From: Pseudoalteromonas sp. N1230-9
GTDB lineage: Bacteria > Pseudomonadota > Gammaproteobacteria > Enterobacterales > Alteromonadaceae
Assembly (NCBI RefSeq): GCF_032716425.1
Contig: NZ_CP090419.1
Coordinates: 1 to 37,500, forward strand
Length of the DNA stretch: 37,500 nt
Direction: 5' to 3'
A program made the translations under genes and the position numbers. Below the pieces are notes generated by a model, which saw nothing but the letters and a program-made list of their open reading frames with translations, did not search any database and was not told where the DNA came from. Below, one piece after another: positions 22,982 to 35,128 of the stretch; position 1 is the stretch's first letter, and each line of letters starts with the position of its first letter.

Positions 22982-24268
22982 TTAGTGTTTTTTAACTAGC
23001 TTTGCATAATAGAAACCGTCACTTTCACCAGGCAGTAATTGTAGGCCAGGTAAAGTCGGGGTGTCGTTTTCATGCAGAGGTATGTGTTCAGCACTTTGAT
23101 TATTGGCAAGGAACTTAGCAACTTGTTGTTGGTTCTCTTGCGGTAATACAGAGCAAGTCGCATAAACTAACGTACCACCTGGCTTAAGTAGAGGCCAGAT
23201 ACTATTTAGGATATCGCCTTGTAAATTAGCCAGATCTTCAATATCAGATGCACGACGTAACCATTTAATATCAGGGTGACGACGAATAACGCCGGTAGCG
23301 GAACAAGGCACATCAAGCAAGATACGGTCGAACTGCTGCTCATCCCACCAAATATGGGGTTGTGAAGCATCGGCACATTGTAGATCGGCAGCTAAACCAA
23401 TACGTACTAAGTTTTGTTTAACACGTTCTAGGCGTTCGCTGTCGCTATCAAGTGCTAATACATCGGCATCGGCAAGCTCTAGGATATGGCACGTTTTACC
23501 ACCTGGCGCTGCACACGCATCTAAAATGACATCATCATTTTGTGGATCTAAAAAGCGTGCTGCTAATTGTGCCGCGGCATCTTGAACTGAGCAGGCACCG
23601 GTATCAAATTCTGGTAATGCGTACACATCACACGGTTTAGCTAGTTTAATACCATCAGGAAAATCAGCATTAAGGGTATGCTCAATATCATTTGCTTTAA
23701 GCATTTCGCTGTATTCTTGGGTGCTGTATTGCGATTGGTTTACACGTAACCACATAGGTGCTTGCAACTGATTCGCTTCAAGAATTTCTTGCCAGTTATC
23801 AGGGTAAGCAGCGGTAACTTGTTTGATAAACCAACCAGGGTGGTTAAATTTGCAAACAGGAATTTGCTGCGCTTTTTCTTCAAGCTCTGCTTGTTCACGT
23901 TGGAAACTACGTAAAATCGCGTTAATAAGGCCTTTTAAACCCAGTGCACGCATTTGCTGAAGCGCATTAACTGTTTCGCTGATTGCTGCATGAGGCGGTA
24001 CACGCATATGTTGAAGTTGGTAAATACCCACATACAACAAAAACTGGAAAATACGGCGCTTACCTTTTAGTGGTTGATCTAAAAGTTGCTGGCAATAATT
24101 TTCTAGGCTAGGTAAATAACGCAGCACACCGTAGCAAATTTGTTGCAGTAAGGCTTTATCTTTCGGCGATAATCCTTGGCTTGCAAAAGGCAGCTCTTGA
24201 TTCAACGACGCGCCTTTATCGACCACGTTGTAAAGGGTTTCAGCAGCAAGTGCTCTTACATTACTCAT
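22982..24268 (-). CDS. rsmB: 16S rRNA m5C967 methyltransferase RsmB
   Basis: RsmB methylates C967 of 16S rRNA with S-adenosylmethionine. The 428-residue product (E. coli 429) has an N-terminal NusB-like domain (about 1-140) and a C-terminal methyltransferase domain. The SAM-binding motif is [10 protein letters not shown] at 250-259, the release cysteine C322 is in DVPCSATG, and the catalytic C372 is in YATCSV. Both cysteines are visible. The gene overlaps fmt by 8 nt, implying translational coupling, and precedes trkA by 12 nt, as in the E. coli def-fmt-rsmB-trkA operon. Confidence 0.97.
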   Translation of the reverse strand: MSNVRALAAETLYNVVDKGASLNQELPFASQGLSPKDKALLQQICYGVLRYLPSLENYCQQLLDQPLKGKRRIFQFLLYVGIYQLQHMRVPPHAAISETVNALQQMRALGLKGLINAILRSFQREQAELEEKAQQIPVCKFNHPGWFIKQVTAAYPDNWQEILEANQLQAPMWLRVNQSQYSTQEYSEMLKANDIEHTLNADFPDGIKLAKPCDVYALPEFDTGACSVQDAAAQLAARFLDPQNDDVILDACAAPGGKTCHILELADADVLALDSDSERLERVKQNLVRIGLAADLQCADASQPHIWWDEQQFDRILLDVPCSATGVIRRHPDIKWLRRASDIEDLANLQGDILNSIWPLLKPGGTLVYATCSVLPQENQQQVAKFLANNQSAEHIPLHENDTPTLPGLQLLPGESDGFYYAKLVKKH

Positions 24269-25214
24269 TGCTTTGACCTAATACTGAGCCAGGTTCAACC
24301 CAATCACTGCGACCATTTAAAAAGTCACTCACTGCCATTGGTTTTTTACCTTGTGGTTGAAGAAGGGTGATTTTAAGTGCATCTTGCCCACAGCCAACGG
24401 TAATACCTTGCTTATCAGCAGCAATGATTTTACCGGCTTGTGCAGTTTGCGATACAACCTCTGCTTGCCAAATTTTTACTGTTTGCCCTGCCATTTCAGT
24501 AAAGCAAACAGGCCATGGATTAAAGGCACGGATATTACGCTCAATTTGCGCAGCATCCATTGACCAATCAATATTAGCTTCGTCTTTTGATAGCTTCTTG
24601 GCGTAATTTGCTAGTGCGTCATCTTGCTTTTCTGGGGTGATTTCACCTGCAGCGAGACGATTGATAGTACTGATCAGTGCATCAGGTCCAAGTGCAGCCA
24701 GTTTATCGTATAAAGAACTACTGGTTTCTGTGTTATCAATAGGGCAGCGGCTGATGTGTAGCATATCGCCGGTATCTAATCCCTCGTCCATTTGCATTAT
24801 TGTTACACCGGTTTCACTGTCGCCAGCCCAAATAGCGCGTTGAATTGGTGCAGCACCACGCCAGCGCGGTAAAATAGAGCCATGCACGTTTAAGCAGCCT
24901 AAGCGCGGTGCATCTAAAATTGCTTTTGGTAGCAGTAAGCCGTATGCCACTACAATCATAATATCGGCGTTCAGGCTTGTAAGCTCTGCAAGTGCTTCAT
25001 CTGATTTTAGTGATTGCGGTTGAAATACAGGTAAATCATGAGCAAGTGCGAGTTCTTTTACTTCACTGGCTTTAAGCTTTTTGCCACGGCCAGCAGGGCG
25101 ATCTGGTTGGCTATAAACACCAACAATATCATGCTCGGAGTCTATTAAGGCTTGTAAGTGGCGCGCGGCGAAATCCGGCGTACCAGCAAAAATAATACGT
25201 AATGGTTGTGTCAC
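24261..25214 (-). CDS. fmt: Methionyl-tRNA formyltransferase
   Basis: Fmt formylates initiator Met-tRNA with 10-formyl-tetrahydrofolate. The start is GTG at 25214, giving [20 protein letters not shown], in register with E. coli Fmt and preceded by an AGGAA ribosome-binding site. The 317-residue length is usual. Catalytic residues are N109 and H111 ([17 protein letters not shown]) and D147 (DEGLDTGD), and the C-terminal tRNA-contact domain follows. It lies between def (20-nt gap) and rsmB (8-nt overlap). Confidence 0.97.
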   Translation of the reverse strand: MTQPLRIIFAGTPDFAARHLQALIDSEHDIVGVYSQPDRPAGRGKKLKASEVKELALAHDLPVFQPQSLKSDEALAELTSLNADIMIVVAYGLLLPKAILDAPRLGCLNVHGSILPRWRGAAPIQRAIWAGDSETGVTIMQMDEGLDTGDMLHISRCPIDNTETSSSLYDKLAALGPDALISTINRLAAGEITPEKQDDALANYAKKLSKDEANIDWSMDAAQIERNIRAFNPWPVCFTEMAGQTVKIWQAEVVSQTAQAGKIIAADKQGITVGCGQDALKITLLQPQGKKPMAVSDFLNGRSDWVEPGSVLGQSNE

Positions 25215-25234
25215 AGGTATTCCTATTGATTAAT

Positions 25235-25744
25235 TTATGATTTAGCTGCCAGCTTCGCTTCTTTCTCAAGCTTCTTACGGATACGTTGGCGCTTTAGAGG
25301 CGATAAATAATCAATAAATAGAGTGCCTTTTAGGTGATCAAGCTCATGCTGAATACAAATCGCTAATAGCTCGTCAGCGTCTAGGCTGAATTCCTCACCA
25401 TTTTCATTCAGTGCTTTAACAGTCACTGTTTCTGCACGGTCAACTTTCGCATAAGAATAAGGCACAGATAAACAACCTTCTTCACTCACTGTTGAGCCAT
25501 CTTTTTTGGTGATTTCTGGGTTGATTAATACTAGCGGTTGGTCGCGCTCTTCTGAGACATCGATCACCACAATTCGCTGGTGGATATCTACTTGCGTTGC
25601 TGCTAAGCCGATACCGTTCTCGTCATACATAGTTTCAAGCATGTCTTTGACGATTTGACGAACATCATCGTTTACTTCTGGTACTTCTTTCGCGATTGTA
25701 CGTAAACGTTCATCCGGAAATCTTAAAACATCTAACCTAGCCAT
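25235..25744 (-). CDS. def: Peptide deformylase
   Basis: Def removes the N-terminal formyl group from nascent proteins and uses a metal, usually Fe2+. All three family motifs are present in the 169-residue product: GIGLAATQ at 44-51, EGCLS with metal ligand C91, and HELDH with H133, E134 and H137. The length equals that of E. coli Def, and the Lys/Arg-rich C-terminal helix that contacts the ribosome is present. It heads the def-fmt-rsmB-trkA operon, divergent from the LysM gene across 118 bp. Confidence 0.98.
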   Translation of the reverse strand: MARLDVLRFPDERLRTIAKEVPEVNDDVRQIVKDMLETMYDENGIGLAATQVDIHQRIVVIDVSEERDQPLVLINPEITKKDGSTVSEEGCLSVPYSYAKVDRAETVTVKALNENGEEFSLDADELLAICIQHELDHLKGTLFIDYLSPLKRQRIRKKLEKEAKLAAKS

Positions 25745-25862
25745 AGTTACCTTTTACACTTGTGATTCATTTAGGGTATTGTATGCTTTTATTTTAGCCA
25801 TTCGTGTTCACCTTTAACAGGTTTTGGTTGATAATAATCTAAAAACAACACTAGGAAGCCAA

Positions 25863-26981
25863 ATGAAATATCCGTTAGTTGCGGCTTTATTAGCCATTAG
25901 CTGTGCATTTTCAGCAGCAGCTGATGTGTTAACAATAAAAAAAGATGCTCCAAAACAATATGTTGTAAAAAAAGGGGACACGCTTTGGGATATATCAGGT
26001 ATATATCTTAATCATCCATGGCAATGGCCAGAGCTATGGCAAATGAACCCGCAAATAGCCAATCCTCATTTAATATACCCAGGTGATGCGCTTACTTTAA
26101 TTTACGATAAGGATGGAAAACCGCGTTTAGTTAAAAATAGCCGGTATAAAAAACTCTCTCCAGAAGGGCGTATTACACCTAAAGGTAAACAGGCTGTACC
26201 CACATTACCCCTTGAACTACTGCGCCCATATTTGACCTACGAACAAGCAATTGGTCGTCAGGTTATGGCAGATAAGCCATATATTTTAGGTGCTAGTGTG
26301 AATACAAAAATGAATACCATGGGTCATATTCTTTATGTGAAAGGTAATTTAAATTTAAATGAAGCATATGGCGTTTATCGTAAAGGAAATGAGTTAGTAG
26401 ACCCTAATACAAATGAAGTGTTAGCCAATAAAGCTGAATTAGTTGCAATTGTACGTGCCTTTAGAAGTGGTGATGTTGAACATGGTGTACCAGCGTCCGT
26501 TAAGATTGAGATGGTAAAACAAGAAATTAAACCGAATGATTTCTTAATGCCTGCAATGGACGGACAAATGTTACCAGCCTATTTCAATATGAAACGTCCA
26601 GAAGGTGAGCTAAACGGTACAATTATCGCGTCAGCAAATGAGCTGCGAGAATTTAGCACTATGGATATTGTTGTTTTAAATTTAGGTGCAGAACAGGTCA
26701 AGCCTGGTTTTGTACTTGATATTGAACGTCAATCTCCAGAGGTATTTGATGGTCGAAGTGGCCCTCGTTATCGTGAAGACTCAACGAGTCTTGAGAAGCT
26801 AATCACAGATACCAATGAGTACTTTGGTGTGGAAGCAGACAAAGATAGCAAGGTATGGCACATGCCTAAAGAGAAAGTAGGCGAACTCATGGTGTTTAAG
26901 GTATACGATAACGTGAGCTATGCATTGATTGTGAAAAATCAGCATCCTATTCGAGTTGGTGACTATGCTGTCATAAACTAA
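25863..26981 (+). CDS. LysM domain-containing exported protein
   Basis: The 372-residue protein has a signal peptide (MKYPLVAALLAIS, ending about residue 20 at SAAA) and one LysM motif at about 33-80 (YVVKKGDTLWDISG, then PELWQMNPQI and LIYPGDALTL). The remainder is a long uncharacterised domain. LysM binds the glycan part of peptidoglycan, so a periplasmic wall-associated role is likely. ATG 25863 has an AGGA ribosome-binding site, while the open frame upstream lacks a signal peptide. LysM genes between def and dprA recur in Pseudomonas, Shewanella and Vibrio, but the function is not known. Confidence 0.85.
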   Translation: MKYPLVAALLAISCAFSAAADVLTIKKDAPKQYVVKKGDTLWDISGIYLNHPWQWPELWQMNPQIANPHLIYPGDALTLIYDKDGKPRLVKNSRYKKLSPEGRITPKGKQAVPTLPLELLRPYLTYEQAIGRQVMADKPYILGASVNTKMNTMGHILYVKGNLNLNEAYGVYRKGNELVDPNTNEVLANKAELVAIVRAFRSGDVEHGVPASVKIEMVKQEIKPNDFLMPAMDGQMLPAYFNMKRPEGELNGTIIASANELREFSTMDIVVLNLGAEQVKPGFVLDIERQSPEVFDGRSGPRYREDSTSLEKLITDTNEYFGVEADKDSKVWHMPKEKVGELMVFKVYDNVSYALIVKNQHPIRVGDYAVIN

Positions 26982-27011
26982 CCCACACTCAGGATGCTCT
27001 AAGGAGGGAGC

Positions 27012-28109
27012 ATGGAACAGGTTTCAGGCAAGCTATCTCATTGGCTTGCCTTTTATTTATGTAAAGGGCTGGGAATTAAAAGCCTTATAGCATTGGCCCA
27101 AAACCACATCTTAAGTGAGCTTTTTTCGCTTACAAGTACACAGCTGCAGAATTTAGGTTTAACAAAAAACCAAGCTGATAATCTCGTTAATACCGATTGG
27201 CAGAAAGTGGCTTACTACGAAGAGCTTATTCATGCTTACCAAATAACCACCATTTGTTACTTTGATGATCACTATCCCACACAGTTAAAGGAAATTGCCA
27301 GTGCACCTTTATTACTATTTTGTGTGGGGAATATTGAGCTTTTAACTTCACCACAAGTTGCGATTGTTGGCAGCCGACATGCAACTCCCACAGGGCTCGA
27401 GATCGCCGCTGAATTTGCACACCAATTAAGTTGTGCAGGCATTACAGTCACTTCAGGTATGGCACTTGGCATTGATGGTGCGGCACATAAAGGGGCTCTG
27501 GCTGGTTCTGGAAAAACCATTGCTGTGCTTGGTACAGGGTTAGATATTGCTTACCCTAAACGTCATAAACTACTGACAAAGCAGGTAGCAGAACGCGGAT
27601 TGCTTATATCGGAGTTCTTGCCTGGTACAGCTGCTAATGCAGCGAATTTTCCTCGTAGAAATAGAATAATATCAGGTCTTTCACTTGGTGTTTTAATTGT
27701 CGAAGCACAAATAAAAAGCGGCTCTTTAGTCACTGTACGTTATGCACTTGAGCAAAATAAGGATGTTTTTGCAGTGCCCGGCTCAATTAAAAACCCGCTT
27801 TCAGAAGCTAGCCATTTTTTGATAAAGCAAGGTGCTAAATTAGTCGAAAATATAAGTGATATTCTTGATGAAGTGAGCTTTTTTTGTGAAAACAGTCTAT
27901 ATATAACAGAAGAGCCCATTACCGAAGAACACGACTGCCCCGTGTTTCAAAGTATCGGGTTCGAGGTAACAAGTGTCGATGTTATTACTCAACGCACTCA
28001 GTTACCTGTTGATGAAGTACAAGCTCGGTTACTTGACCTAGAGCTCGCAGATAAAGTAGAGCGAGTGCTAGATGGCTATATAAGACTTGGAGGACATAAA
28101 CATGTTTGA
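27012..28109 (+). CDS. dprA: DNA processing protein DprA (Smf)
   Basis: DprA binds incoming single-stranded DNA in natural transformation and loads RecA. The 365-residue product has an N-terminal SAM-like helical region, the Rossmann core with GSRHATPTG at 120-128, [12 protein letters not shown] and [12 protein letters not shown] at 213-224, and a C-terminal winged helix. A strong AAGGAGG ribosome-binding site precedes ATG 27012. It overlaps smg by 8 nt. Core motifs look intact, so the protein should be functional; whether the organism is competent cannot be told from this window. Confidence 0.96.
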   Translation: MEQVSGKLSHWLAFYLCKGLGIKSLIALAQNHILSELFSLTSTQLQNLGLTKNQADNLVNTDWQKVAYYEELIHAYQITTICYFDDHYPTQLKEIASAPLLLFCVGNIELLTSPQVAIVGSRHATPTGLEIAAEFAHQLSCAGITVTSGMALGIDGAAHKGALAGSGKTIAVLGTGLDIAYPKRHKLLTKQVAERGLLISEFLPGTAANAANFPRRNRIISGLSLGVLIVEAQIKSGSLVTVRYALEQNKDVFAVPGSIKNPLSEASHFLIKQGAKLVENISDILDEVSFFCENSLYITEEPITEEHDCPVFQSIGFEVTSVDVITQRTQLPVDEVQARLLDLELADKVERVLDGYIRLGGHKHV

Positions 28110-28575
28110 CATCCTCATGTATCTTTTTGAAAACTATATCCATAGTGAAGCTGAAATTTTTACTGAAGAGAATGAGCTTACTGATGAGTTGGTTCGAGCT
28201 GGGTTTAATAAACCTGAAATTTATAAAGCACTTGACTGGCTTGAGCAATTGGCTGACTTGCAGCAAAGTGACGTGTATCCGTACCTAAACGCGCAGCCGC
28301 AACATGCTATGCGTATTTATACCGACAGTGAATGCCAAATGCTGTGCACTGAGTGCCGCGGCTTTTTAATGTTTATTGAGCAAATAGGCGTCATAAATAG
28401 CATTACGCGTGAAATGGTAATAGATAGATTATGCGCACTTGATAAACCGTTTATTTTACTTGAAGACTTAAAATGGGTGGTGTTAATGGTGCTGTTTAAT
28501 GTGCCAGGATCTGAGCAAGCATATGCACAAATGGAAGATTTGATCTTTGACGAGCCTGCTGATGTGCTTCATTAG
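28102..28575 (+). CDS. smg: Smg protein (DUF494)
   Basis: The 157-residue product equals E. coli Smg in length and begins [18 protein letters not shown], close to the E. coli N-terminus MFDVLMYLFETYIHTEAE. It is small, acidic and helical, with no catalytic motif. Its role is unknown despite wide conservation next to dprA. ATG 28102 was chosen over an in-frame upstream start because of this match. It overlaps the dprA end by 8 nt. Confidence 0.95.
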   Translation: MFDILMYLFENYIHSEAEIFTEENELTDELVRAGFNKPEIYKALDWLEQLADLQQSDVYPYLNAQPQHAMRIYTDSECQMLCTECRGFLMFIEQIGVINSITREMVIDRLCALDKPFILLEDLKWVVLMVLFNVPGSEQAYAQMEDLIFDEPADVLH

Positions 28576-28646
28576 TTCGACTTTGCTTGTATCTTTGTTG
28601 AGTTTGGGTATATTAGGCGAAAATTAGCCAGCCTAACAGGAACCTT

Positions 28647-29216
28647 ATGAGTAAAATCGATCATTCTCTTTTTTCTGCAGATAAACACGCATTAGAGAAA
28701 GAATATGAGGTTTGCCCTAAATGTGGTTCTGAATTGGTCATGCGAAATTCAAAGTCAGGGCCTTTTTTAGGCTGTGCAAGCTACCCTAAGTGTGATTTTA
28801 TTCGTCCTTTGGCTCATCATGATAGTCAGCAAATTAAAGTACTCGAAGACAGTGCTTGTCCTGAGTGTAGCAAGCCATTGGTAATTAAAAATGGCCGCTA
28901 TGGCATGTTCATTGGTTGCACAGGCTATCCTGATTGCCATTATATTGCGCATGATGAAGAGCCCGGTGATACAGAGGCACTTCCTAGCTGCCCAAAATGC
29001 AAAAAAGGCCAGTTGGTTTCCCGTAGCAATAAATTTGGTAAAACATTCTACTCATGCGACTGTTATCCTCGTTGCAAATATACCCTTAATAACAAACCTG
29101 TGTCTAAGACATGTCCCGCTTGTGATTGGCCTATAATGACAGAGAAGAAAACTGCATCGGGCGTTGTGCTACAATGCCCACAAAAAGCCTGTATGCATAA
29201 GCTTGCAGAGTCTTAA
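28647..29216 (+). CDS. yrdD: Topoisomerase I-type zinc-finger protein YrdD
   Basis: The 189-residue protein is made of four C4 zinc-finger modules like those at the C-terminus of topoisomerase I, without the topoisomerase core. The first three follow the pattern CPxC...FLGC..YPxC, with GPFLGCASYPKC, GMFIGCTGYPDC and KTFYSCDCYPRC; the fourth starts CPACDWP and ends in CPQKAC. E. coli YrdD (about 180 residues) has the same layout and lies between smg and tsaC, as here. Single-stranded DNA or RNA binding is likely; the biological role is unknown. Confidence 0.93.
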   Translation: MSKIDHSLFSADKHALEKEYEVCPKCGSELVMRNSKSGPFLGCASYPKCDFIRPLAHHDSQQIKVLEDSACPECSKPLVIKNGRYGMFIGCTGYPDCHYIAHDEEPGDTEALPSCPKCKKGQLVSRSNKFGKTFYSCDCYPRCKYTLNNKPVSKTCPACDWPIMTEKKTASGVVLQCPQKACMHKLAES

Positions 29217-29250
29217 CATATTCGTTCCCTATTATAGTTAGGAGATATTC

Positions 29251-30770
<1,520 letters not shown>

Positions 30771-30771
30771 A

Positions 30772-30812
30772 GTGCTTAGGTTGTCACTTTATATAAAGGT
30801 GACAACCTGCAC
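30772..30812. terminator. Long hairpin between convergent hemF and chemoreceptor gene
   Basis: AGGTTGTCAC (30778-30787) pairs perfectly with GTGACAACCT (30799-30808) around an inner palindrome TTTATATAAA, and an outer GTGC/GCAC pair adds length. It starts just past the hemF stop. The T-run after it is poor, so termination efficiency is uncertain. Confidence 0.6.
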
Positions 30813-30827
30813 GTTCAAGTATTTTAT

Positions 30828-32423
30828 CTAGTTAAATTTAAAGCGCCTAACTTGCTCATCTAAAGAGCGTGCTAATGATAAGAGCTCTTCACTGACTTTT
30901 TGATTTTCATGAGCATCAACCAACGAATGCTCTGCGTTATCACTTATAGCGACCACACTCCTGTTTATTTCTTCTGCGGCAAGGTTTTGCTGCTCGGTGG
31001 CATCGGCTATTTGTACATTGAGTTGATTTATTTCACTCATTTGTAAAGAAATATCACGCAAGGCTTTAGCAACTTGCTTAACTTGTACAGCACGTTCATC
31101 AGCTTCTTCACATGAATTATTCATAGTGCTAACCGTTTGTGCCGCTTCGCTCTGTAGCTTATCTATTGTTCGGCGAATTTCATCAGTGGAGTCATGAGTT
31201 CTATTCGCGAGCGTTCTAACTTCATCTGCCACGACAGCAAAACCACGGCCGGCTTCACCTGCTCGTGCTGCTTCAATAGCAGCATTAAGCGCAAGTAAGT
31301 TAGTTTGCTCAGCAATACTACTGATAACTTCTAATACTTTACCGACTTCTAAAGTTTGCGCCTGAAGTTCAGATACTTGATCTGCGGCTGCACGGACATC
31401 TGTCGCAAGTTGATTAATGCTATGCTCGGTATGCTCGGCAACTTGCAAGCTTTGCTGCGCAAGTTGATTACTGTGTTCTGATTTTTCAGATGCAAAATGC
31501 GTTGTATTTTTCACTTCACTTGATGAGCTTTCAAGTTCATTTATTGCCGCTGCAACAGAGTCAGTGCCTTGCTTTTGTTGTATTATGGCTTGCTCGGTGG
31601 CATCTGCTGAAGTGTATATACTCTCCGCTGAATGGATTAGTACTTTTGATGAGTGCGATACCTGGGCAATATTATCTTTAAACGCACCAATCATTTGATT
31701 AAAGCTGGTGGCGAGTGAGCTAAGTTCATCGTTATTATCATCATCAATTTTAAGGCTTAAATCTTTGTTGGTGGTTGCCAAGTGCATCGTATGGCTAATC
31801 ATCTTCAAGCGCTTAATAAATACTTTTCTAAACATGACTGCTAATAAAGAGAACGCAGTTATGAATATAGTAGCTAGTAGGAAAGTGTTCATTAACGTAT
31901 TTTGTGATACTTCGTGTTCAATGTCGGCTAATGAATAACTGATTTTAACTACCCCAAGCACATCGCCTTCTTGCGCTTGATGGCATCCTAAACAGTTCGT
32001 TCCTTTATAATCACTGCGAGCAAACATAGGTTTAAGGTAGGTCATCGTACTGTTGCTGTTATCTATATATAATGCTTCTGTACCCGCCAGTGCTGCATGT
32101 TCTGTATCGGTTGTGGCAACTTGATTGGCATTGCCTGGTCCATAAATTTTATTAACGATTGGACTACGAATGATATGAGCATCTGCAATATTAGGATGGC
32201 TTCTTAATTTAGTACTCAGAATTTCGCGATTAGCCATGGTGCCAGTTAGCATCATGGTATTAATAGAGTCAAAATAATTATCGGCAAGCAGTTTTATGTT
32301 ACTTTCAACGGTATCTTGCGCTAATTCATGCTGCTGCTGGGCGCTGCTGAATATACTGGCAAACAACACCAATACGCCTGTTAGTGCTAACAAAGCATAA
32401 ATTTTAAATTGGATAGACTTCAT
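30828..32423 (-). CDS. Methyl-accepting chemotaxis protein with a CxxCH haem-type sensor domain
   Basis: This 531-residue chemoreceptor has a first membrane helix (about 7-27), a periplasmic sensor (about 28-177), a second membrane helix (about 178-199), HAMP (about 200-255) and a cytoplasmic signalling domain whose conserved tip is near 365-410 ([19 protein letters not shown]). The sensor contains C144, C147 and H148 in NCLGCHQ, a c-type haem attachment motif, inside a segment also seen in haem-c sensor receptors ([19 protein letters not shown], then GVVKISYS). Redox or gas sensing is inferred. The gene is transcribed against hemF and lies 130 bp downstream of nadV. Confidence 0.9.
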   Translation of the reverse strand: MKSIQFKIYALLALTGVLVLFASIFSSAQQQHELAQDTVESNIKLLADNYFDSINTMMLTGTMANREILSTKLRSHPNIADAHIIRSPIVNKIYGPGNANQVATTDTEHAALAGTEALYIDNSNSTMTYLKPMFARSDYKGTNCLGCHQAQEGDVLGVVKISYSLADIEHEVSQNTLMNTFLLATIFITAFSLLAVMFRKVFIKRLKMISHTMHLATTNKDLSLKIDDDNNDELSSLATSFNQMIGAFKDNIAQVSHSSKVLIHSAESIYTSADATEQAIIQQKQGTDSVAAAINELESSSSEVKNTTHFASEKSEHSNQLAQQSLQVAEHTEHSINQLATDVRAAADQVSELQAQTLEVGKVLEVISSIAEQTNLLALNAAIEAARAGEAGRGFAVVADEVRTLANRTHDSTDEIRRTIDKLQSEAAQTVSTMNNSCEEADERAVQVKQVAKALRDISLQMSEINQLNVQIADATEQQNLAAEEINRSVVAISDNAEHSLVDAHENQKVSEELLSLARSLDEQVRRFKFN

Positions 32424-32553
32424 TCGACGACGCTTTTTCTAAATTAAGGAAAATTTATTATCTTTATTTAAAAAAAGCGTACATTGATATAGCGCAAAGC
32501 TTCGTTAGTTTGCCAAATCTCTAAATCGAATAGGGTATAAAATGTTTTTTAGA

Positions 32554-34149
32554 CTAAATTTGCTCAGCAATTAACGCTCTTATTTCTTTAAGGGTTGTCT
32601 CTTTTAAAAGTTTGCCATCTTCGTATACGGTCTGAAGTAAACCTTGCTTTTCTTCATGGGCTGAAACATCATCGAACAATGTAAGCTCACCATCAACTAG
32701 CTCTACTTTAAGTAACCCCTTTGAGGACTTTTTCTTAGCGTCTGTTTTGGGATCCTTAAAAATAGCAATTCTTTGTCCATTTTTAACGACACTTGTTGCT
32801 TTTACAGCTGACCCATGTGTGTCCCGAGTAACGTATTGGTAGCTATAAGAGCCAATACCTAAAACAACTTTAGATGCAAAACCTTTATCCATTAGCCTTT
32901 GCAGAATATCTCGTTGGCGTGTCAATGTTATAGCGTCGCCATAAATTGCACCTATATGTTCATCTAATAATTTATATCCTTTTGAAGTTAAAGTGCCGCC
33001 AAAGGTTTCCCATAAACACTCAATGAGCCCTTTGACTTCACATTCCATCAACTTAAAAGAACAGTTATTGTCTATGCCAAAGTAATCACCATTATATCTA
33101 TATGCTTCATAACCTTGCTGTTTAGCAGCAAGTTCAGCATCATTTTGTGATTGAAATAATTCTTTATAATCTGAGATAGGTGATATTTTATATCCTGTAA
33201 GAATTTTGACTGGATCTCCTGAATCTGGGCGGATAACGAGTGTCCCTTCACGTGCCATGATTTCTTCTTTTAATTGTGGAAGATAATCAGTCACTAAAGT
33301 CCAAAAGTCCCATGTATCAGATACGACACTTAAAATACCTTTGGGAGATTGCTCTTTCATAAGGTACTTAAAAAATTCGATTTCGCCTTCTAAGATCCAA
33401 GAGCAAGTGACTGAATGTTCTGTAGCATCAACAGAACAGCCAACCAGTTCTTTGTCGACGTTTGCTCCATAATACTTCTCAGCAAAAAGAACCGCAGGTA
33501 TAGTATCAGTACCCACTAGGCCTGATGCTAAGTGACCGAAGCCACTCATTGCTGCAGCTTGTTTGCCAAACATCCCTCTAAAGCTGAAGTCGTGACCCTG
33601 AAAAGGGACAAATTCTTTTGGTAACCCCGTCTTATTGGCAAACTCTTTAAATGTTTTTAAATATGCTACTGAAGTAGTAGTACTAGTTTGAATAGGCCAG
33701 TTTTCACAACTTAAAACAGTCTCGATCATATTTGTTAGCCATTGAAACCCTGCTTTTGTATTTACTATTGTTATTGGCGGTACTAAATAAGGTACCAATG
33801 TGCCCTCTGGAAGTGCTTTTATTTTTAGTGGTAAATACCCAAGGTCATGCAAGTCTTCTAGATACTTCACATCTACTTCATACCCGAGCATTGAAGTCAT
33901 TATACGTTGATGGGTAGAGACTGCGGTTTGTTTATCAAGATTAAAGAAATCGTTCCATTCTGCTTGCAAGTAACTTTTGATAAAGTATTGCAGTCCAACA
34001 AAAGCAACTTTGTCGTTATCGATTACATTACTGAGCTTACCGCTGCGGGAGGTATAATTGGCATAAACCTCTGTAACGTCAGGGTGGTAAGCTCTACTAT
34101 GAAACTCTTTATAAACATCTTTTTGCATACTTGCAGCTGATATAACCAT
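32554..34149 (-). CDS. nadV: Nicotinamide phosphoribosyltransferase
   Basis: NadV joins nicotinamide and PRPP to give NMN, bypassing nicotinamidase in NAD salvage. The 531-residue product resembles human NAMPT: the active-site histidine is H245 in DATEHSVTCS and the PRPP-side aspartate is D309 in IRPDSGDP; HDFSFRGM is at 186-193. ATG 34149, with an AAGGAG ribosome-binding site, begins MVISAASMQKD; a longer open frame upstream runs into prs and has no family similarity. It lies 10 nt after prs, so they are co-transcribed and NadV's PRPP has a dedicated local source. Confidence 0.95.
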   Translation of the reverse strand: MVISAASMQKDVYKEFHSRAYHPDVTEVYANYTSRSGKLSNVIDNDKVAFVGLQYFIKSYLQAEWNDFFNLDKQTAVSTHQRIMTSMLGYEVDVKYLEDLHDLGYLPLKIKALPEGTLVPYLVPPITIVNTKAGFQWLTNMIETVLSCENWPIQTSTTTSVAYLKTFKEFANKTGLPKEFVPFQGHDFSFRGMFGKQAAAMSGFGHLASGLVGTDTIPAVLFAEKYYGANVDKELVGCSVDATEHSVTCSWILEGEIEFFKYLMKEQSPKGILSVVSDTWDFWTLVTDYLPQLKEEIMAREGTLVIRPDSGDPVKILTGYKISPISDYKELFQSQNDAELAAKQQGYEAYRYNGDYFGIDNNCSFKLMECEVKGLIECLWETFGGTLTSKGYKLLDEHIGAIYGDAITLTRQRDILQRLMDKGFASKVVLGIGSYSYQYVTRDTHGSAVKATSVVKNGQRIAIFKDPKTDAKKKSSKGLLKVELVDGELTLFDDVSAHEEKQGLLQTVYEDGKLLKETTLKEIRALIAEQI

Positions 34150-34159
34150 GATGTACTCC

Positions 34160-35014
34160 TTACATCTCAATGATGTGTAAATTAATGTTTTCGTTCTCAA
34201 TAAACTCATGCGCAGGTTTAAATGAATCAGTCGTATAGATGTGGTCAATTAGTCCATTAAAAACTTCAAGGCCTTTTGAAAAAATTCCGTGCGTAATAAA
34301 TAAAGTAATGCTCAGTGATCCTTCAGCTTTAAGCTCTTTTGCGAGTTCAACAAAGGTTCTTCCGCCGTCACAAATGTCATCTACTATCAGAACATGTTTC
34401 CCTTTTACATTTCCAAGAATCTCAGTTTTGGTGATCTCGCCTGTTTTTAAGTTCCTTACCTTATTAGCTTGTATAATATCGGGTACACCGTTAAATTGTT
34501 GTGAAATTTTCAGAGTTTTTTTACTAGCACCTGCATCAGGAGATATGAGAGTGATATCTCCATTCGCAAGCAAGTTTGATAACTTTTCACACTTTTGAAG
34601 GATTGTGACTTGTTCTATATTTTCAACTCTATCTAATAAAGCGGGGGATACGTCACTATGTGCATCCCAAATGGTCACTTTTGAAAAGCCTAAGTTATTT
34701 ATAAAATTAGCCATAACTCTTGCTCCGAAAGCTTCTCCAGTAACACATACTCTGTCCTGTCGCGCATATGGAAAGTATGGGATAACTAATTCAATAGGAG
34801 TGTAAGCCGATATGACTCTTTTTAAAGAATCAACAGCTATCATCAATCGCATTATTTTTGATGAGTCAGTCAATCGGTCAAAAATCTCGACTTTCACACT
34901 GTCTGATAATAGCTCGTGAGAGAGCCTGATATGCTCCTCACCACCTGAAAAAGTGAAATATTCAAAAGGAATAAGTGTTTTAGTACCGGTTGAGTTATAA
35001 CTATATATATTCAT
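34160..35014 (-). CDS. prs: Ribose-phosphate pyrophosphokinase, short NadV-linked type
   Basis: This enzyme makes PRPP from ribose-5-phosphate and ATP. It is 284 residues, about 30 shorter than housekeeping Prs, and is divergent. It keeps the ATP-side motif YFPYARQDR at 80-88, DAHS at 117-120 and the PRPP-binding loop VLIVDDICDGGRT at 208-220; the loop has DGGRT where standard enzymes have a DTxGT sequence. Such short Prs proteins accompany nadV in other bacteria and in the vibriophage KVP40. It precedes nadV by 10 nt and lies behind an NrtR-like box, so it is probably a dedicated PRPP supplier and not the sole Prs of the cell. Confidence 0.92.
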   Translation of the reverse strand: MNIYSYNSTGTKTLIPFEYFTFSGGEEHIRLSHELLSDSVKVEIFDRLTDSSKIMRLMIAVDSLKRVISAYTPIELVIPYFPYARQDRVCVTGEAFGARVMANFINNLGFSKVTIWDAHSDVSPALLDRVENIEQVTILQKCEKLSNLLANGDITLISPDAGASKKTLKISQQFNGVPDIIQANKVRNLKTGEITKTEILGNVKGKHVLIVDDICDGGRTFVELAKELKAEGSLSITLFITHGIFSKGLEVFNGLIDHIYTTDSFKPAHEFIENENINLHIIEM

Positions 35015-35031
35015 TTCAAGTCCCTTTATCT

Positions 35032-35050
35032 TTGTGTCTTAGTGACACAA
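35032..35050. promoter_or_regulatory. NrtR box candidate upstream of prs-nadV
   Basis: TTGTGTC and GACACAA flank a 5-bp centre TTAGT, forming a perfect 7-bp-arm palindrome about 18 bp from the prs start. The TGTGTCTT core recurs at the second site. NrtR is known to bind palindromes in front of nadV-prs operons; that this is its site is inferred from placement and repetition. Confidence 0.7.
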
Positions 35051-35128
35051 TTAAGTTATCAGATGGCTCAGCTATAATCAATAACTATTTATAAAATTCG
35101 TAACTCTTGAAATGGAGGTGTTTTATAT

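Noticed and set aside
25824..25862. Longer N-terminus for the LysM protein
   Set aside because: It would bury the signal peptide behind 13 polar residues; ATG 25863 has its own ribosome-binding site.
32554..34248. Longer version of NadV starting upstream of 34149
   Set aside because: The extra 33 residues overlap prs, have no similarity to the family, and the ATG at 34149 has a good ribosome-binding site.
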